64,000 bases of DNA. It comes from Pseudomonas sp. IPO3778 (GTDB lineage: Bacteria; Pseudomonadota; Gammaproteobacteria; Pseudomonadales; Pseudomonadaceae). The stretch lies in assembly GCF_013386825.1 (NCBI RefSeq), contig NZ_JACARC010000034.1, forward strand, positions 250,489-314,488, given 5' to 3'. Positions 45,129 to 54,556 of the stretch are shown one piece after another. Under the pieces are notes generated by a model. That model worked only from the letters and a program-made list of their open reading frames with translations, did not search any database and was not told where the DNA came from. Position numbers and translations under genes: made by a program. Positions within the stretch are counted from its first letter, which is position 1. Every line of letters begins with the position of its first letter.

Positions 45129-47586
45129 TGGATTCTGGCTCAAGGTGCAGTTGCAACAGGCAGGTGGTTGAGTCTGGCAAGGCGATACTCAACGCCCGCG
45201 ACTCATCCAGGCTGTTCAGGAAAACCATGCCCTCACCCACTACGCTGGTCAGGAAAGCATTGTTGCTGTCGAATACCGAGGCCCCTTGCGGCAAAGGTTG
45301 TCCCTGCGCGTTCCGAACCTCCAGTAATAAACGGCGCACTTTCACCACCTCAAAATCGATCGTGTTGAAAGAACCGCGTCCGGCGGCCAGGACCTTGGTA
45401 CCGTTCTTCAGGTCGACGCGCCTGGGCAGGGACTGGGTTTGCACTTCAACATTGCTGCTGTGGTAGGCAGGCAGGCTTGCGATCACCGCCTGCCCCCGAT
45501 AATCAGTCCAGACGGGCCCTTGCGGGGTCGAGACCTTGGCTGCCCCCACATCGCCCACCGAGACGATTCCAAAGGTGTCCTGGATCGCATAGGGCGAGAA
45601 CGTCATGCCCCTCTCGTGAGCCACGACACCACCTTGCAATTGGCCGGTATAACCTGTGCCCAGTGAATCACGCCGCACGCCCAATCCCAGCTGGGTGTAA
45701 CGCGGCATGACATTCAAACGGGCCTGAGCCGACTGGGTACGGCTCGCCTGCTCACGAGCGACACCCACTTCATAGTTCACATAATCGTTGACCCGATCAC
45801 TGAACGCGGTCCCAAGATCGACCCTCTCACCACGCCGACTGGCATACGACGTGACGCGACGATCCCCGCCAAACGGCACGGTGACCTGAAGCCGAAGCGA
45901 AAGCCCCTTGTCTGACGCCTCACGGCGCTCGTCTCGAAGGGTATGTTTGAGCTTGCGCGGTCGAGAGCCGCCCACCCGGGAGTCCGCAATCACTGCCACC
46001 TGGGTGCCATTGAACTGCTGATTCCATGAGGCAAATACGTGTTCGGCCGATTGACCATCAAATTGCGAACTGCGGGAGTAACTGACCGAGAAGCCTCCCA
46101 ACGACTGATCTGCCCAGCTCAAACCCAACGTGTATTGATTCTTGAAACGGGCCTCCAGTTCGTCATGACGCGTCGACTGCCCCGCTTCCAGTACTTCACG
46201 ATAGCCCCGCGTCTGGGTCGTGGCGCTCACATTCATTTCAACGCCGGCAAACAGCGGGCTCCCCAGGGAAACGGCGCTGCGAGCCCCGCTGACGTGATCC
46301 TGGCCATCGCGAGACAGGTTCTGACGCACGCCAACCGACAGGCGTTGGAAAAAAATACTGCTCAACGTTCCCCCCGCCGCGTGGTACTCGTCGGTACTCA
46401 ACAGGCCAAACCCCAGCGAAGAGTCCCGCCCCAACCCCCAGGTTCCACTGCCCATCGCCACCACCGGAGGTTCCCCGGCATCAAGCCTTGCCCCACGCAC
46501 CTTGCCCAGGGAGAAGTAATAACCCGGTACCACCGGTACCGCCCCCGCAAAGGACGCGGCGGGCACGGTAAAGCTATGCCTGCTGCCGCGAGTGCCCATG
46601 ACACTGACCTCAAGATCGCTGGTGCCATTGAGCAATGACAGTCCGGTCAATGTAAACGGGCCTTCCGGTACCAGTGTCGTATGGATCAGTACCCCTGCCT
46701 GGCGCACCTCAACCCGGGAAGGGTTTTGGGCCAAGCCTTCGACCACCACACTGCTGCTGCCACCCGGACTGCGCGACCGGCCATCGGGCGAGAGCTGGAA
46801 ACCTGACATCTGTAACCCGCCGAACACCGGGTTGTTGCTGGAAATTTGCCCGGCCTGGAAGGTCGACTTCAGGGGCGCAAGATCGCGTTGAGCGTATGCA
46901 TTCACATGCTCACTGCTGCTCTTGCCATTGTCGGAGACATAGAACTGGCGACTGCGAACAATCCAGTTCCCGATATTGAATCCCGCCTCGGTATAGGCCG
47001 AAACGGAGCGGGAAGAGCCGCTGCTGAAGCGGTCCTCGGCCCCCTGCACGTCGTAATTGAACAAGGCTGCCGATCCGCCTTGGGAAAAGCTCCCGGCATC
47101 CCACTCGGGCTCCCGCATTGACTGGGTGGGAACGACCAGCGATACCTCATCGCTGCCAGGGCGCAGCCTGATAATCGTCGCAGGATACTCGCCGAGAAAG
47201 TCATGACACGCCTGATCGGGAGCAATGCCCTGTCGAAGAACGACGGTGGGCACCCTTAACCCGGCCTTTTCCAGCAGAGCCGGGGTAAAACACAACTGTC
47301 CCTGGTAATCGAAACGCGCCTCTACCAAGCCCAATGAGTTGCCATTGACCTGCAGCCCCACCACATGTGCGCCCTCGCGAAAGCGCGCCGCGCTGCGAAA
47401 ATACTGGGCAACCTTCGGGTCGATTCCGTTCGCAGACAGAACGGCGAGATCAAAACCTTCCCCCAGCTCAAGCGCCTGTAATGGAAGGCTCCAGAGCGTT
47501 GCCAGGCCGATACAGGCCCGGGAAACCGAGGTTCGCATGGGCGGTGCAGAAAGGCCCAGACAGTTTGCATCAGCAGCATCTCTCAT
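45079..47586 (-). CDS. Fimbrial outer membrane usher
   Basis: An 835-residue usher of the PapC/FimD class. After the signal (about residues 17-38, cut near QALELGEGF), the N-terminal domain binds chaperone-subunit complexes; the central barrel and plug include NPVFGGLQMSGFQLSPDGRSRSPGG and VEVRQAGVLIHTTLVPEGPFTL, which is the usher signature region (FxLSPD..RxxPG). The C-terminal domains hold KNGTKVLAAGRGSF and Cys residues in TTCLLQLHLEPE. The start at 47586, 7 bp past the chaperone stop, gives family length; an ATG at 47538 is an alternative. It overlaps the last gene by 50 bp. Confidence 0.9.
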   Translation of the reverse strand: MRDAADANCLGLSAPPMRTSVSRACIGLATLWSLPLQALELGEGFDLAVLSANGIDPKVAQYFRSAARFREGAHVVGLQVNGNSLGLVEARFDYQGQLCFTPALLEKAGLRVPTVVLRQGIAPDQACHDFLGEYPATIIRLRPGSDEVSLVVPTQSMREPEWDAGSFSQGGSAALFNYDVQGAEDRFSSGSSRSVSAYTEAGFNIGNWIVRSRQFYVSDNGKSSSEHVNAYAQRDLAPLKSTFQAGQISSNNPVFGGLQMSGFQLSPDGRSRSPGGSSSVVVEGLAQNPSRVEVRQAGVLIHTTLVPEGPFTLTGLSLLNGTSDLEVSVMGTRGSRHSFTVPAASFAGAVPVVPGYYFSLGKVRGARLDAGEPPVVAMGSGTWGLGRDSSLGFGLLSTDEYHAAGGTLSSIFFQRLSVGVRQNLSRDGQDHVSGARSAVSLGSPLFAGVEMNVSATTQTRGYREVLEAGQSTRHDELEARFKNQYTLGLSWADQSLGGFSVSYSRSSQFDGQSAEHVFASWNQQFNGTQVAVIADSRVGGSRPRKLKHTLRDERREASDKGLSLRLQVTVPFGGDRRVTSYASRRGERVDLGTAFSDRVNDYVNYEVGVAREQASRTQSAQARLNVMPRYTQLGLGVRRDSLGTGYTGQLQGGVVAHERGMTFSPYAIQDTFGIVSVGDVGAAKVSTPQGPVWTDYRGQAVIASLPAYHSSNVEVQTQSLPRRVDLKNGTKVLAAGRGSFNTIDFEVVKVRRLLLEVRNAQGQPLPQGASVFDSNNAFLTSVVGEGMVFLNSLDESRALSIALPDSTTCLLQLHLEPESNDDKFYETASAVCRTL

Positions 47587-47593
47587 AAGCCGA

Positions 47594-48310
47594 TCAACCC
47601 GCCTCGACAACAATGGAGGCTTCGTAGGCGGTCGCCGAATAACCGTAAACCGTCGCCGGTTGAATCTCGACTCCGCTGACCCGGGCCACCCCCTCTCCGG
47701 CGCTGGTCGATAACACCTCGCCAGGCAGGATATAGGTACGCGGCAATATCGCCGGGCGCCTCGACGGCAGCAGGTGCACCTCCAGTCCCATCCGCACAAC
47801 GTAAGCACTGTCGTTATGAACCGTCAGCCGATTGCCCCGCAGCGTCCACTTCAGCAACTTCCAGGGCTCTTGATGGCGCGGCAAGCCTTGTGGATGCAAG
47901 ATCAATGGCAAATCCTGTCGAATGGTAATGCCAATGGTCGCGCGCCCTTCGGCGCGCACCTGAGGAATGCCTTCAAAGGTGACGCGCTTCAAACGCTGAG
48001 TCTTGAGCGGCTCCTTCAAGGTACTGATAAACCGCACAAGCTGAGTGTCGCCAGGCTCGACACGGGCGATAGGGGGTGTAACGATCAATAGCGGTTCAGG
48101 ATCTTCCGGAATATTTTGAATGACCGAATGAAGTAAAGCCGGACCCGCATCCGTATTTTTTACGTTGATCGTCGCCTCACCGTTCTCTTCATAAAGAATA
48201 ACGACGGATGTTTCTGGCTCCATTCCATCCGCCATTGCACCGCCACTAATCCAAAGAAACAAATTCCCACACCAGAACAGGGTAATAACCGCGCTTGAAA
48301 GACGACTCAT
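47594..48310 (-). CDS. Periplasmic fimbrial chaperone (PapD-like)
   Basis: A 238-residue chaperone with a signal peptide (cut near AMA-DGME) and two Ig-like domains. The G1-type strand of donor-strand complementation is around DTQLVRFISTLKEP and the conserved Arg/Lys site follows; the second domain includes WTLRGNRLTVHNDSAYVV. Its N-terminal domain has the VVILYEENGEATINVKN start typical of the YhcA-like chaperones. It is encoded directly before the usher gene (7 bp). The DUF1120-type pilin gene is upstream. Confidence 0.85.
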   Translation of the reverse strand: MSRLSSAVITLFWCGNLFLWISGGAMADGMEPETSVVILYEENGEATINVKNTDAGPALLHSVIQNIPEDPEPLLIVTPPIARVEPGDTQLVRFISTLKEPLKTQRLKRVTFEGIPQVRAEGRATIGITIRQDLPLILHPQGLPRHQEPWKLLKWTLRGNRLTVHNDSAYVVRMGLEVHLLPSRRPAILPRTYILPGEVLSTSAGEGVARVSGVEIQPATVYGYSATAYEASIVVEAG

Positions 48311-48368
48311 TGAGCGCTACCCGTAAACAAATAAAGTGCCATTAATCACCAGAAAATACATATGCGCA

Positions 48369-48430
48369 TATAAACAGCCAGCACGAAGCCGCAGTGCATT
48401 ACCGCCTGCCAAATGCTGGCCGTGTTTATA
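48369..48430 (-). other. Post-pilin stem-loop
   Basis: Just past the pilin stop, the arms TATAAACA-G-CCAGCA (48369-48383) and TGCTGG-CCG-TGTTTATA (48414-48430) form a long stem with a small bulge and a 30-base loop. There is no T run after it on the minus strand, so it is more likely an mRNA stabiliser than a terminator; such a hairpin would keep pilin mRNA in excess over chaperone and usher mRNA. Confidence 0.55.
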
Positions 48431-48433
48431 GAG

Positions 48434-49096
48434 TTAGATCCGAGTGACGACCAACGTGGCAAGTCCATTCAACGGAATGTCTTTGCTGAGATCCAGCGCA
48501 CTGCCACGATTGATAACGGCCCTGACTACGAGAGTGCCAGTGACTGAAGTGACCGAGGCTGGAGTCGGGCTGGTATTACGGCTCCAGGAGTGTTGGTAAG
48601 GATGCTTGTCTACCCGGCCGTCACTGCTGTAGAGCCAGGCACCGCCGGAGCTTGTCCTTTTAAGCGGGTAAAGAGCAGTTCCGGCGCTGGTCAAGCTGGA
48701 GAGCCTGACCGAATAGCCGCCGGTGCGGTTGGTCCCGACCATGCCAAGACCAAAGTTCTGGCTCTCGGGAAAGCCGGTTCCCAGGATACCGGCCACGGTA
48801 CTGGCTGCCTGCGTGTCAGTAACGGACAGTGCCATCTGAGCCGCTGCCGTACCGCAGTTGACGTTCAGGGGCAGCGTCTTTTCTTGCAGGGGGAGGAAAG
48901 AGGACGTCGGAATGTTCGACGCATTGATCGTGCCGTAATCAACAGTGCCGCCGGTGGCCCCGAGGCTTACCGTGCATGCCGCTGGTTTAATGGTGCCGAT
49001 GACCCTCAGGTTCCCGGAGCCACTTGTATCTGCTTGAGCGCCAACACTTACCGCCAGGTACACGATACCTATTGCCAAACCAAATTGTTTTTTCAT
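48434..49096 (-). CDS. DUF1120-type fimbrial major subunit
   Basis: A 220-residue exported protein with a signal peptide (MKKQFGLAIGIVYLAVSVGAQA). The mature part carries the pilin-like start NLRVIGTIKPAACTVSLGATGG and a Cys pair (PAACTV and VNCGTA). The strand AVINRGSALDLSKDIPLNG and the end GLATLVVTRI fit the DUF1120 family found with chaperone-usher genes, as in E. coli yhcF. The ATG at 49096 has AGG six bases before it. It is the first gene of the operon and likely the main pilus subunit. Confidence 0.8.
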   Translation of the reverse strand: MKKQFGLAIGIVYLAVSVGAQADTSGSGNLRVIGTIKPAACTVSLGATGGTVDYGTINASNIPTSSFLPLQEKTLPLNVNCGTAAAQMALSVTDTQAASTVAGILGTGFPESQNFGLGMVGTNRTGGYSVRLSSLTSAGTALYPLKRTSSGGAWLYSSDGRVDKHPYQHSWSRNTSPTPASVTSVTGTLVVRAVINRGSALDLSKDIPLNGLATLVVTRI

Positions 49097-49201
49097 GTTC
49101 ATCCTGTCACTGAAAGTTATCAGGTGCACTGGGTTCACCGGGCAACTCCGTGCCCAACAACTATCAACCTTGATAGGCGAACCACAAATAAATAACACCA
49201 C

Positions 49202-49570
49202 GGCACAATCGCCGAGTGACAGTCTCTCTCGTTAACACCCAGAGAAAGAATGAGACGGCGCCCTATCTAATGTCAGAACGGTAAAAAAATAATGTCCCCT
49301 TAAGTCATCCCGCTAGTAGTCCTGACTTAATTATCGTCTAAAACAAAATAACCCACCTATGTAGGGATATTCGGAGACCCTATTAAAATTAGAAAAAACT
49401 ATTATTCCTCCTGCCCTAAAGACCAATCGCCAGGAATATCGAGAATCGCCCTACACTTCCCGCAAATTTTGCTCCAAGACACCGGTGGGAAAATTCCCCG
49501 AGCACTTCGCGTTGGCGTCAGCGGTTGATCGTGGCACGATGGCGAGGTTATCGACCGAGACCCCTTAACC
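49202..49570. promoter_or_regulatory. AT-rich upstream region of the fimbrial operon, with a long-arm palindrome
   Basis: This divergent region between the pilin gene and ppx is AT-rich compared with the neighbouring genes. It holds a perfect 8-bp inverted repeat TTAAGTCA (49300-49307) and TGACTTAA (49323-49330) with a 15-base spacer, a typical size for a dimeric regulator site. I could not place a convincing -35/-10 pair for either gene. Confidence 0.5.
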
Positions 49571-51073
49571 ATGCCGCAATCCCAAGCCAAGAATCTGTCC
49601 CTGATCGCCGCCATCGACCTGGGCTCCAACAGCTTTCACATGGTCGTGGCCAAGGCCCAGAACGGCGAAATCCGCATCCTTGAGCGGCTCGGCGAGAAAG
49701 TGCAACTGGCTGCCGGGATCGACGACGAGCGCCAGCTCAATGAAGAATCCATGCAGCGCGGACTCGATTGCCTGAAGCGCTTCGCCCAACTAATCAACGG
49801 CATGCCCCCGGGCGCCGTGCGGATCGTGGGCACCAACGCCCTGCGGGAAGCCCGCAACCGTGGCGAGTTCATCCGTCGCGCCGAGGAGATCCTCGGGCAC
49901 CCGGTAGAGGTGATCTCCGGCCGTGAGGAAGCACGCCTGATCTACCTCGGCGTGTCCCACACCCTGGCCGACACACCCGGCAAGCGCCTGGTGGCCGACA
50001 TCGGCGGTGGCAGTACCGAGTTCATCATTGGCCAACGCTTTGAACCGCTGCTGCGCGAAAGCCTGCAGATGGGTTGCGTGAGCTACACCCAACGCTATTT
50101 CAAGGATGGCAAGATTACCCCGGCCCGCTACGCACAGGCTTACACGGCGGCGCGGCTGGAGATCATGAGCATCGAGCACGCCCTGCACCGCCTGACCTGG
50201 GATGAGGCCATCGGTTCGTCCGGCACCATCCGCGCCATCGGCCTGGCACTCAAGGCCGGCGGCCATGGCACTGGCGAGGTCAACGCCGAAGGCCTGGCCT
50301 GGCTCAAGCGCAAACTGTTCAAGCTGGGAGATGCCGAGAAGATCGACTTCGACGGCATCAAGCCCGACCGCCGCACGATTTTCCCGGCGGGCCTGGCGAT
50401 CCTCGAAGCGATTTTCGACGCCCTCGAACTGCAACGCATGGACCACTGCGACGGCGCCCTGCGTGAAGGCGTGCTGTACGACCTGCTGGGCCGCCATCAT
50501 CACGAGGACGTGCGCGAGCGCACCCTCAGCTCGTTGATGGAGCGTTACCACGTCGACCTGGAACAGGCGGCGCGGGTTGAACGCAAGGCACTGCATGCCT
50601 TCGACCAGGTTGCGGCGGACTGGGACCTGGAAGACGGCGTCTGGCGCGAACTGCTGGGCTGGGCGGCCAAGGTGCATGAAGTGGGGCTGGACATCGCCCA
50701 CTACCATTACCACAAGCACGGCGCCTACCTGATCGAACACTCGGACCTGGCGGGCTTCTCCCGCGAGGACCAACAGATGCTCGCGCTGCTGGTACGCGGG
50801 CACCGCCGCAATATCCCCCGGGACAAGTTTGCCGAGTTCGGCGCCGAGGGCATCAAGCTGATTCGCCTGTGTGCGCTGCTGCGCTTTGCGATCCTGTTCC
50901 ACCACATCCGTGGTACCCAGGAAATGCCGCAGGTGGTCCTGCGCGCCAATGCCGACAGCCTGGACGTAGTGTTCCCGAAGAACTGGCTGGATGAAAACCA
51001 ACTGACCCAGGCGGATTTCGCCCAGGAAGCGGAATGGCTGACGCGGGTCGGGTTTACGCTGAACGTGCGCTGA
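49571..51073 (+). CDS. ppx: Exopolyphosphatase Ppx
   Basis: A 500-residue Ppx/GppA-type enzyme of the actin-like ATPase fold that removes orthophosphate from polyphosphate ends. Nucleotide/phosphate loops are AAIDLGSNSFHMVVA (about 13-27) and the second VADIGGGSTEFIIG (about 141-154). The C-terminal HD-like domain holds HEVGLDIAHYHYHKH and LLVRGHRRN. The gene is convergent with ppk, and a REP doublet and a bidirectional terminator lie between them. Confidence 0.95.
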   Translation: MPQSQAKNLSLIAAIDLGSNSFHMVVAKAQNGEIRILERLGEKVQLAAGIDDERQLNEESMQRGLDCLKRFAQLINGMPPGAVRIVGTNALREARNRGEFIRRAEEILGHPVEVISGREEARLIYLGVSHTLADTPGKRLVADIGGGSTEFIIGQRFEPLLRESLQMGCVSYTQRYFKDGKITPARYAQAYTAARLEIMSIEHALHRLTWDEAIGSSGTIRAIGLALKAGGHGTGEVNAEGLAWLKRKLFKLGDAEKIDFDGIKPDRRTIFPAGLAILEAIFDALELQRMDHCDGALREGVLYDLLGRHHHEDVRERTLSSLMERYHVDLEQAARVERKALHAFDQVAADWDLEDGVWRELLGWAAKVHEVGLDIAHYHYHKHGAYLIEHSDLAGFSREDQQMLALLVRGHRRNIPRDKFAEFGAEGIKLIRLCALLRFAILFHHIRGTQEMPQVVLRANADSLDVVFPKNWLDENQLTQADFAQEAEWLTRVGFTLNVR

Positions 51074-51083
51074 TACGATCTAC

Positions 51084-51208
51084 TGTGGCGAGGGGGCTTG
51101 TCCCCCGTTGGGCTGCGAAGCAGCCCCAAAACCTGCAAAACCAATCTGACAGACAGGGCGATCAGGGGCTGCTGCGCAGCCCAACGGGGGACAAGCCCCC
51201 TCACCACA
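51084..51208. repeat. REP doublet, TGTGGCGAGGGGGCTTGTCCCCC type
   Basis: Long inverted arms with the GTTGGGCTGCG extension flank a 45-base spacer. The right arm has a G-to-A change in the CTCACCACA end. It lies between ppx and ppk. Confidence 0.9.
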
Positions 51209-51244
51209 AAAGCATCCCCTGCTCTGTTGATGCCTATGCGCCCC

Positions 51245-51277
51245 AAAAAAAACGGCCCTCGAAAGGGCCGTTTTTTT
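51245..51277. terminator. Bidirectional terminator between ppx and ppk
   Basis: A 9-bp stem AACGGCCCT/AGGGCCGTT with CGAA loop, A-rich on the left and T7 on the right, lies between two convergent genes and serves both. Confidence 0.92.
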
Positions 51278-51295
51278 ATGCCGCCAAATCCAGCC

Positions 51296-53524
51296 TCAAT
51301 TCACCGTCAGAATCGGGCTGCCCAGCTTCTCCAGCAACGTCGCCTGGGCGCTGCGCGGGTTCTGGTTGCCGGTCGGCGTGTTGCGCACGTAGCGCCCATC
51401 CGACTGCAGGCTCCAGCTGTGGGTGTTGTCGGTGAGGTAACTCTCCAGCTCCTTCTTGACCCGCATGATCAGCTTCTTGCCTTCCACCGGGAAGCACGTC
51501 TCCACACGCTTGTCGAGGTTGCGCTCCATCCAGTCGGCACTGGAAAGGAACATCTGCTCCTCGCCACCATTGAGGAAGTAGAACACCCGCGTGTGCTCCA
51601 GGAAGCGCCCGATGATCGAACGCACGTGGATGTTATGGGAAACCCCGGCGATACCCGGACGCAGGCAGCACATGCCTCGCACCACCAGGTCAATACGCAC
51701 GCCCGACTGGCTGGCCTTGTACAGCGCGCGGATGATCTTCGGATCGGTCAGCGAGTTGAACTTGGCGATGATGTGCGCCGGTTTGCCTTCCAGGGCGAAC
51801 TGGGTCTCGCGGGCAATCATGTCGAGCATGCCCTTCTTCAGGGTGAACGGCGCGTGCAGCAGCTTCTTCATGCGCAGCGTCTTGCCCATGCCAATCAACT
51901 GGCTGAACAGCTTGCCGACGTCTTCACACAAGGCGTCGTCGGAGGTCAGCAAGCTGTAGTCGGTGTAGAGCTTGGCGTTGCCGGCGTGGTAGTTGCCGGT
52001 GCCCAAGTGGGCGTAACGCACGATCTCACCGGCTTCACGGCGCAGGATCAGCATCATCTTGGCGTGGGTCTTGAAGCCCACCACACCGTAGATCACCACC
52101 GCACCCGCCGCTTGCAGGCGGCTGGCCAGTTGCAGGTTGGACTCTTCGTCGAACCGCGCCCGCAGTTCGATCACCGCCGTCACTTCCTTGCCGTTACGCG
52201 CGGCATCTACCAGCGCATCGACGATTTCCGAGTTGGCGCCGGAGCGGTACAGGGTCTGGCGTACAGCCAGCACGTGCGGGTCCTTGGCCGCCTGGCGCAG
52301 CAGGTCGACCACCGGGGTGAAGGACTCGAACGGGTGCAGCAGCAAGATGTCCTGCTTGCTCACGACGCTGAAGATGTTCTCGCTGTTTTGCAGCAGTTTC
52401 GGGATCTGCGGGGTGAACGGCGTGTATTGCAGCTCCGGGTGGCTGTCCAGGCCGGTGATGCTGAACAGGCGCGTGAGGTTCACCGGGCCATTGACCTGAT
52501 ACAGCTCGGTCTCGCTCAGGTTGAACTGCTTGAGCAGGTAGTCGGACAGGTGTTTCGGGCAGGTGTCTGCCACTTCCAGGCGTACCGCATCGCCGTAGCG
52601 ACGGGAGAACAGCTCACCGCGCAGGGCACGGGCCAAGTCTTCGACGTCTTCGGAGTCCAGCGCCAGGTCGGCGTTACGGGTCAGGCGGAACTGGTAGCAG
52701 CCCTTGACTTTCATGCCCTGGAACAGGTCATCGGCGTGGGCGTGGATCATCGACGAAAGGAATACATAGTTATCGCCAGCGCCCCCCACCTCTTCCGGTA
52801 CCTTGATGATCCGTGGCAGCAAGCGCGGCGCCGGGATGATCGCCAGGCCCGAGTCGCGACCGAAGGCATCAATACCTTCCAGCTCGACGATGAAGTTCAG
52901 GCTTTTGTTCACCAGCAGCGGGAACGGGTGCGTCGGGTCGAGACCGATCGGGGTGATGATCGGCGAGATTTCATCGCGGAAGAAACGGCGCACCCAAGTC
53001 TTGAGCTTGGTGGTCCAGTAGCGGCGACGGATGAAGCGGACCTGATGTTTTTCCAGTTCCGGCAGCAGAATGTCGTTGAGGATCGCGTATTGGCGGTCCA
53101 CATGGCCGTGCACCAGTTCGCTGATGCGAGCCAGGGCCTGATGAGGTTGCAGGCCGTCGGCACCGGCTTGTTCACGGGCGAAGGTGATCTGCTTTTTAAG
53201 GCCGGCGACGCGAATCTCGAAGAACTCGTCCAGGTTGCTGGAGAAGATCAGCAGGAACTTCAACCGCTCCAGCAACGGGTAGGACTCATCCAGCGCCTGT
53301 TCCAGCACGCGGATGTTGAATTGCAGTTGTGACAGCTCGCGATGGATGTACAGGCTGCTGTCATCCAGGTTGGTAATCGCAACCACCGGCGCCGGTGCAG
53401 CGGCTGGGGTTTCGGCGACCACGGCCGGCGGCGCCGGCTCCAGCTCCGGCGGGGTCTCGGTGACCTGTTCAACCACCGGGTGAGCGTCTTTTACGGCAAC
53501 TTCTGTGAGTCCTTCGGTATTCAT
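51296..53524 (-). CDS. ppk: Polyphosphate kinase Ppk1
   Basis: A 742-residue enzyme that makes inorganic polyphosphate from ATP. After a 55-residue Ala/Pro/Glu-rich N-terminal extension, the core starts at SLYIHRELSQLQFNIRVLEQ, which is the N domain. The autophosphorylated His lies in VGFKTHAKMMLILRREAG and the second phospholipase-D-like motif is in RYAHLGTGNYHAGNAKLYTDYS. The phosphate-tunnel residues are seen in IVDALVDAARNGKEVTAVIELRARFDEESN. It is convergent with ppx, and hemB lies 18 bp upstream on the same strand. Confidence 0.96.
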   Translation of the reverse strand: MNTEGLTEVAVKDAHPVVEQVTETPPELEPAPPAVVAETPAAAPAPVVAITNLDDSSLYIHRELSQLQFNIRVLEQALDESYPLLERLKFLLIFSSNLDEFFEIRVAGLKKQITFAREQAGADGLQPHQALARISELVHGHVDRQYAILNDILLPELEKHQVRFIRRRYWTTKLKTWVRRFFRDEISPIITPIGLDPTHPFPLLVNKSLNFIVELEGIDAFGRDSGLAIIPAPRLLPRIIKVPEEVGGAGDNYVFLSSMIHAHADDLFQGMKVKGCYQFRLTRNADLALDSEDVEDLARALRGELFSRRYGDAVRLEVADTCPKHLSDYLLKQFNLSETELYQVNGPVNLTRLFSITGLDSHPELQYTPFTPQIPKLLQNSENIFSVVSKQDILLLHPFESFTPVVDLLRQAAKDPHVLAVRQTLYRSGANSEIVDALVDAARNGKEVTAVIELRARFDEESNLQLASRLQAAGAVVIYGVVGFKTHAKMMLILRREAGEIVRYAHLGTGNYHAGNAKLYTDYSLLTSDDALCEDVGKLFSQLIGMGKTLRMKKLLHAPFTLKKGMLDMIARETQFALEGKPAHIIAKFNSLTDPKIIRALYKASQSGVRIDLVVRGMCCLRPGIAGVSHNIHVRSIIGRFLEHTRVFYFLNGGEEQMFLSSADWMERNLDKRVETCFPVEGKKLIMRVKKELESYLTDNTHSWSLQSDGRYVRNTPTGNQNPRSAQATLLEKLGSPILTVN

Positions 53525-53542
53525 CGAGTGTTCCTGTGAGGG

Positions 53543-54556
53543 CTAGTGTTGCTCTCTAAGCAATTGGGCGGCGCGGGCGGCGAAGTAAGTCAGGATGCCA
53601 TCGGCACCCGCACGTTTAAAGGCAGTCAGGGATTCAAGAATCACCCCTTCACTCAACCAACCATTCTGGATCGCGGCCATGTGCATGGCGTATTCACCGC
53701 TGACCTGATAGACAAAGGTCGGCACCTTGAATTCATCTTTGACCCGATAAAGGATGTCGAGGTACGGCATCCCGGGCTTGACCATGACCATATCGGCGCC
53801 TTCGGCCAGGTCTGCCGCCACTTCGTGCAGGGCTTCGTGGCTGTTGGCCGGGTCCATCTGGTACGAGGCCTTGTTGGCCTTGCCCAGGTTCAGCGCCGAG
53901 CCCACCGCATCGCGGAACGGGCCGTAATAGGCGCTGGCGTACTTGGCCGAGTAGGCCATGATTCGTACGTTAACGTGGCCGGCCAGCTCCAGGGCCTCGC
54001 GAATCGCCTGGATGCGGCCGTCCATCATGTCTGACGGTGCCACCACCTGGGCGCCTGCGGCGGCGTGGGACAAGGCCTGCCTGACCAGCGCATCAACGGT
54101 GATGTCGTTCTGAACATAGCCTTCTTTGTCCAGAATGCCATCCTGACCGTGGGTGGTGAACGGGTCCAGGGCCACATCGGTAATCACCCCCAGCTCCGGA
54201 AAGCGTTCGCGCAAGGCACGGGTGGCGCGCTGGGCGATACCGTCCGGGTTCCAGGCTTCGGCGGCGTCCAGGGACTTGAGTCCGGACGGCGTGACCGGGA
54301 ACAGCGCCAGCGCAGGAATCCCCAGCTCAACCCAGTTCGCGGCCTCTTCGAGCAGCAAATCAATGGTCAACCGCTCCACGCCCGGCATCGACGCCACCGC
54401 TTCCCGACGATTTTCACCGTCCAGCACAAACACTGGCAGGATCAGATCATTCACCGTCAGGACGTTTTCTCGCACCAGGCGACGTGAAAAATCATCACGA
54501 CGGTTGCGACGCAAACGGGTGGCGGGAAACAGGCGGTTGGCGGGGGTAAAGCTCAC
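53543..54556 (-). CDS. hemB: Delta-aminolevulinic acid dehydratase (porphobilinogen synthase)
   Basis: A 337-residue HemB that condenses two 5-aminolevulinate molecules in heme synthesis. The Schiff-base Lys lies in DMVMVKPGMPYLD, and the metal/Asp loop in TDVALDPFTTHGQDG is of the Mg-type, not the Zn-Cys type. The GTG start at 54556 has CAGGAG before it and gives exactly the length and the SFTPANR start I recall for Pseudomonas HemB; the ATG at 54610 would add 18 unconserved residues. It is transcribed with ppk. Confidence 0.94.
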   Translation of the reverse strand: MSFTPANRLFPATRLRRNRRDDFSRRLVRENVLTVNDLILPVFVLDGENRREAVASMPGVERLTIDLLLEEAANWVELGIPALALFPVTPSGLKSLDAAEAWNPDGIAQRATRALRERFPELGVITDVALDPFTTHGQDGILDKEGYVQNDITVDALVRQALSHAAAGAQVVAPSDMMDGRIQAIREALELAGHVNVRIMAYSAKYASAYYGPFRDAVGSALNLGKANKASYQMDPANSHEALHEVAADLAEGADMVMVKPGMPYLDILYRVKDEFKVPTFVYQVSGEYAMHMAAIQNGWLSEGVILESLTAFKRAGADGILTYFAARAAQLLREQH

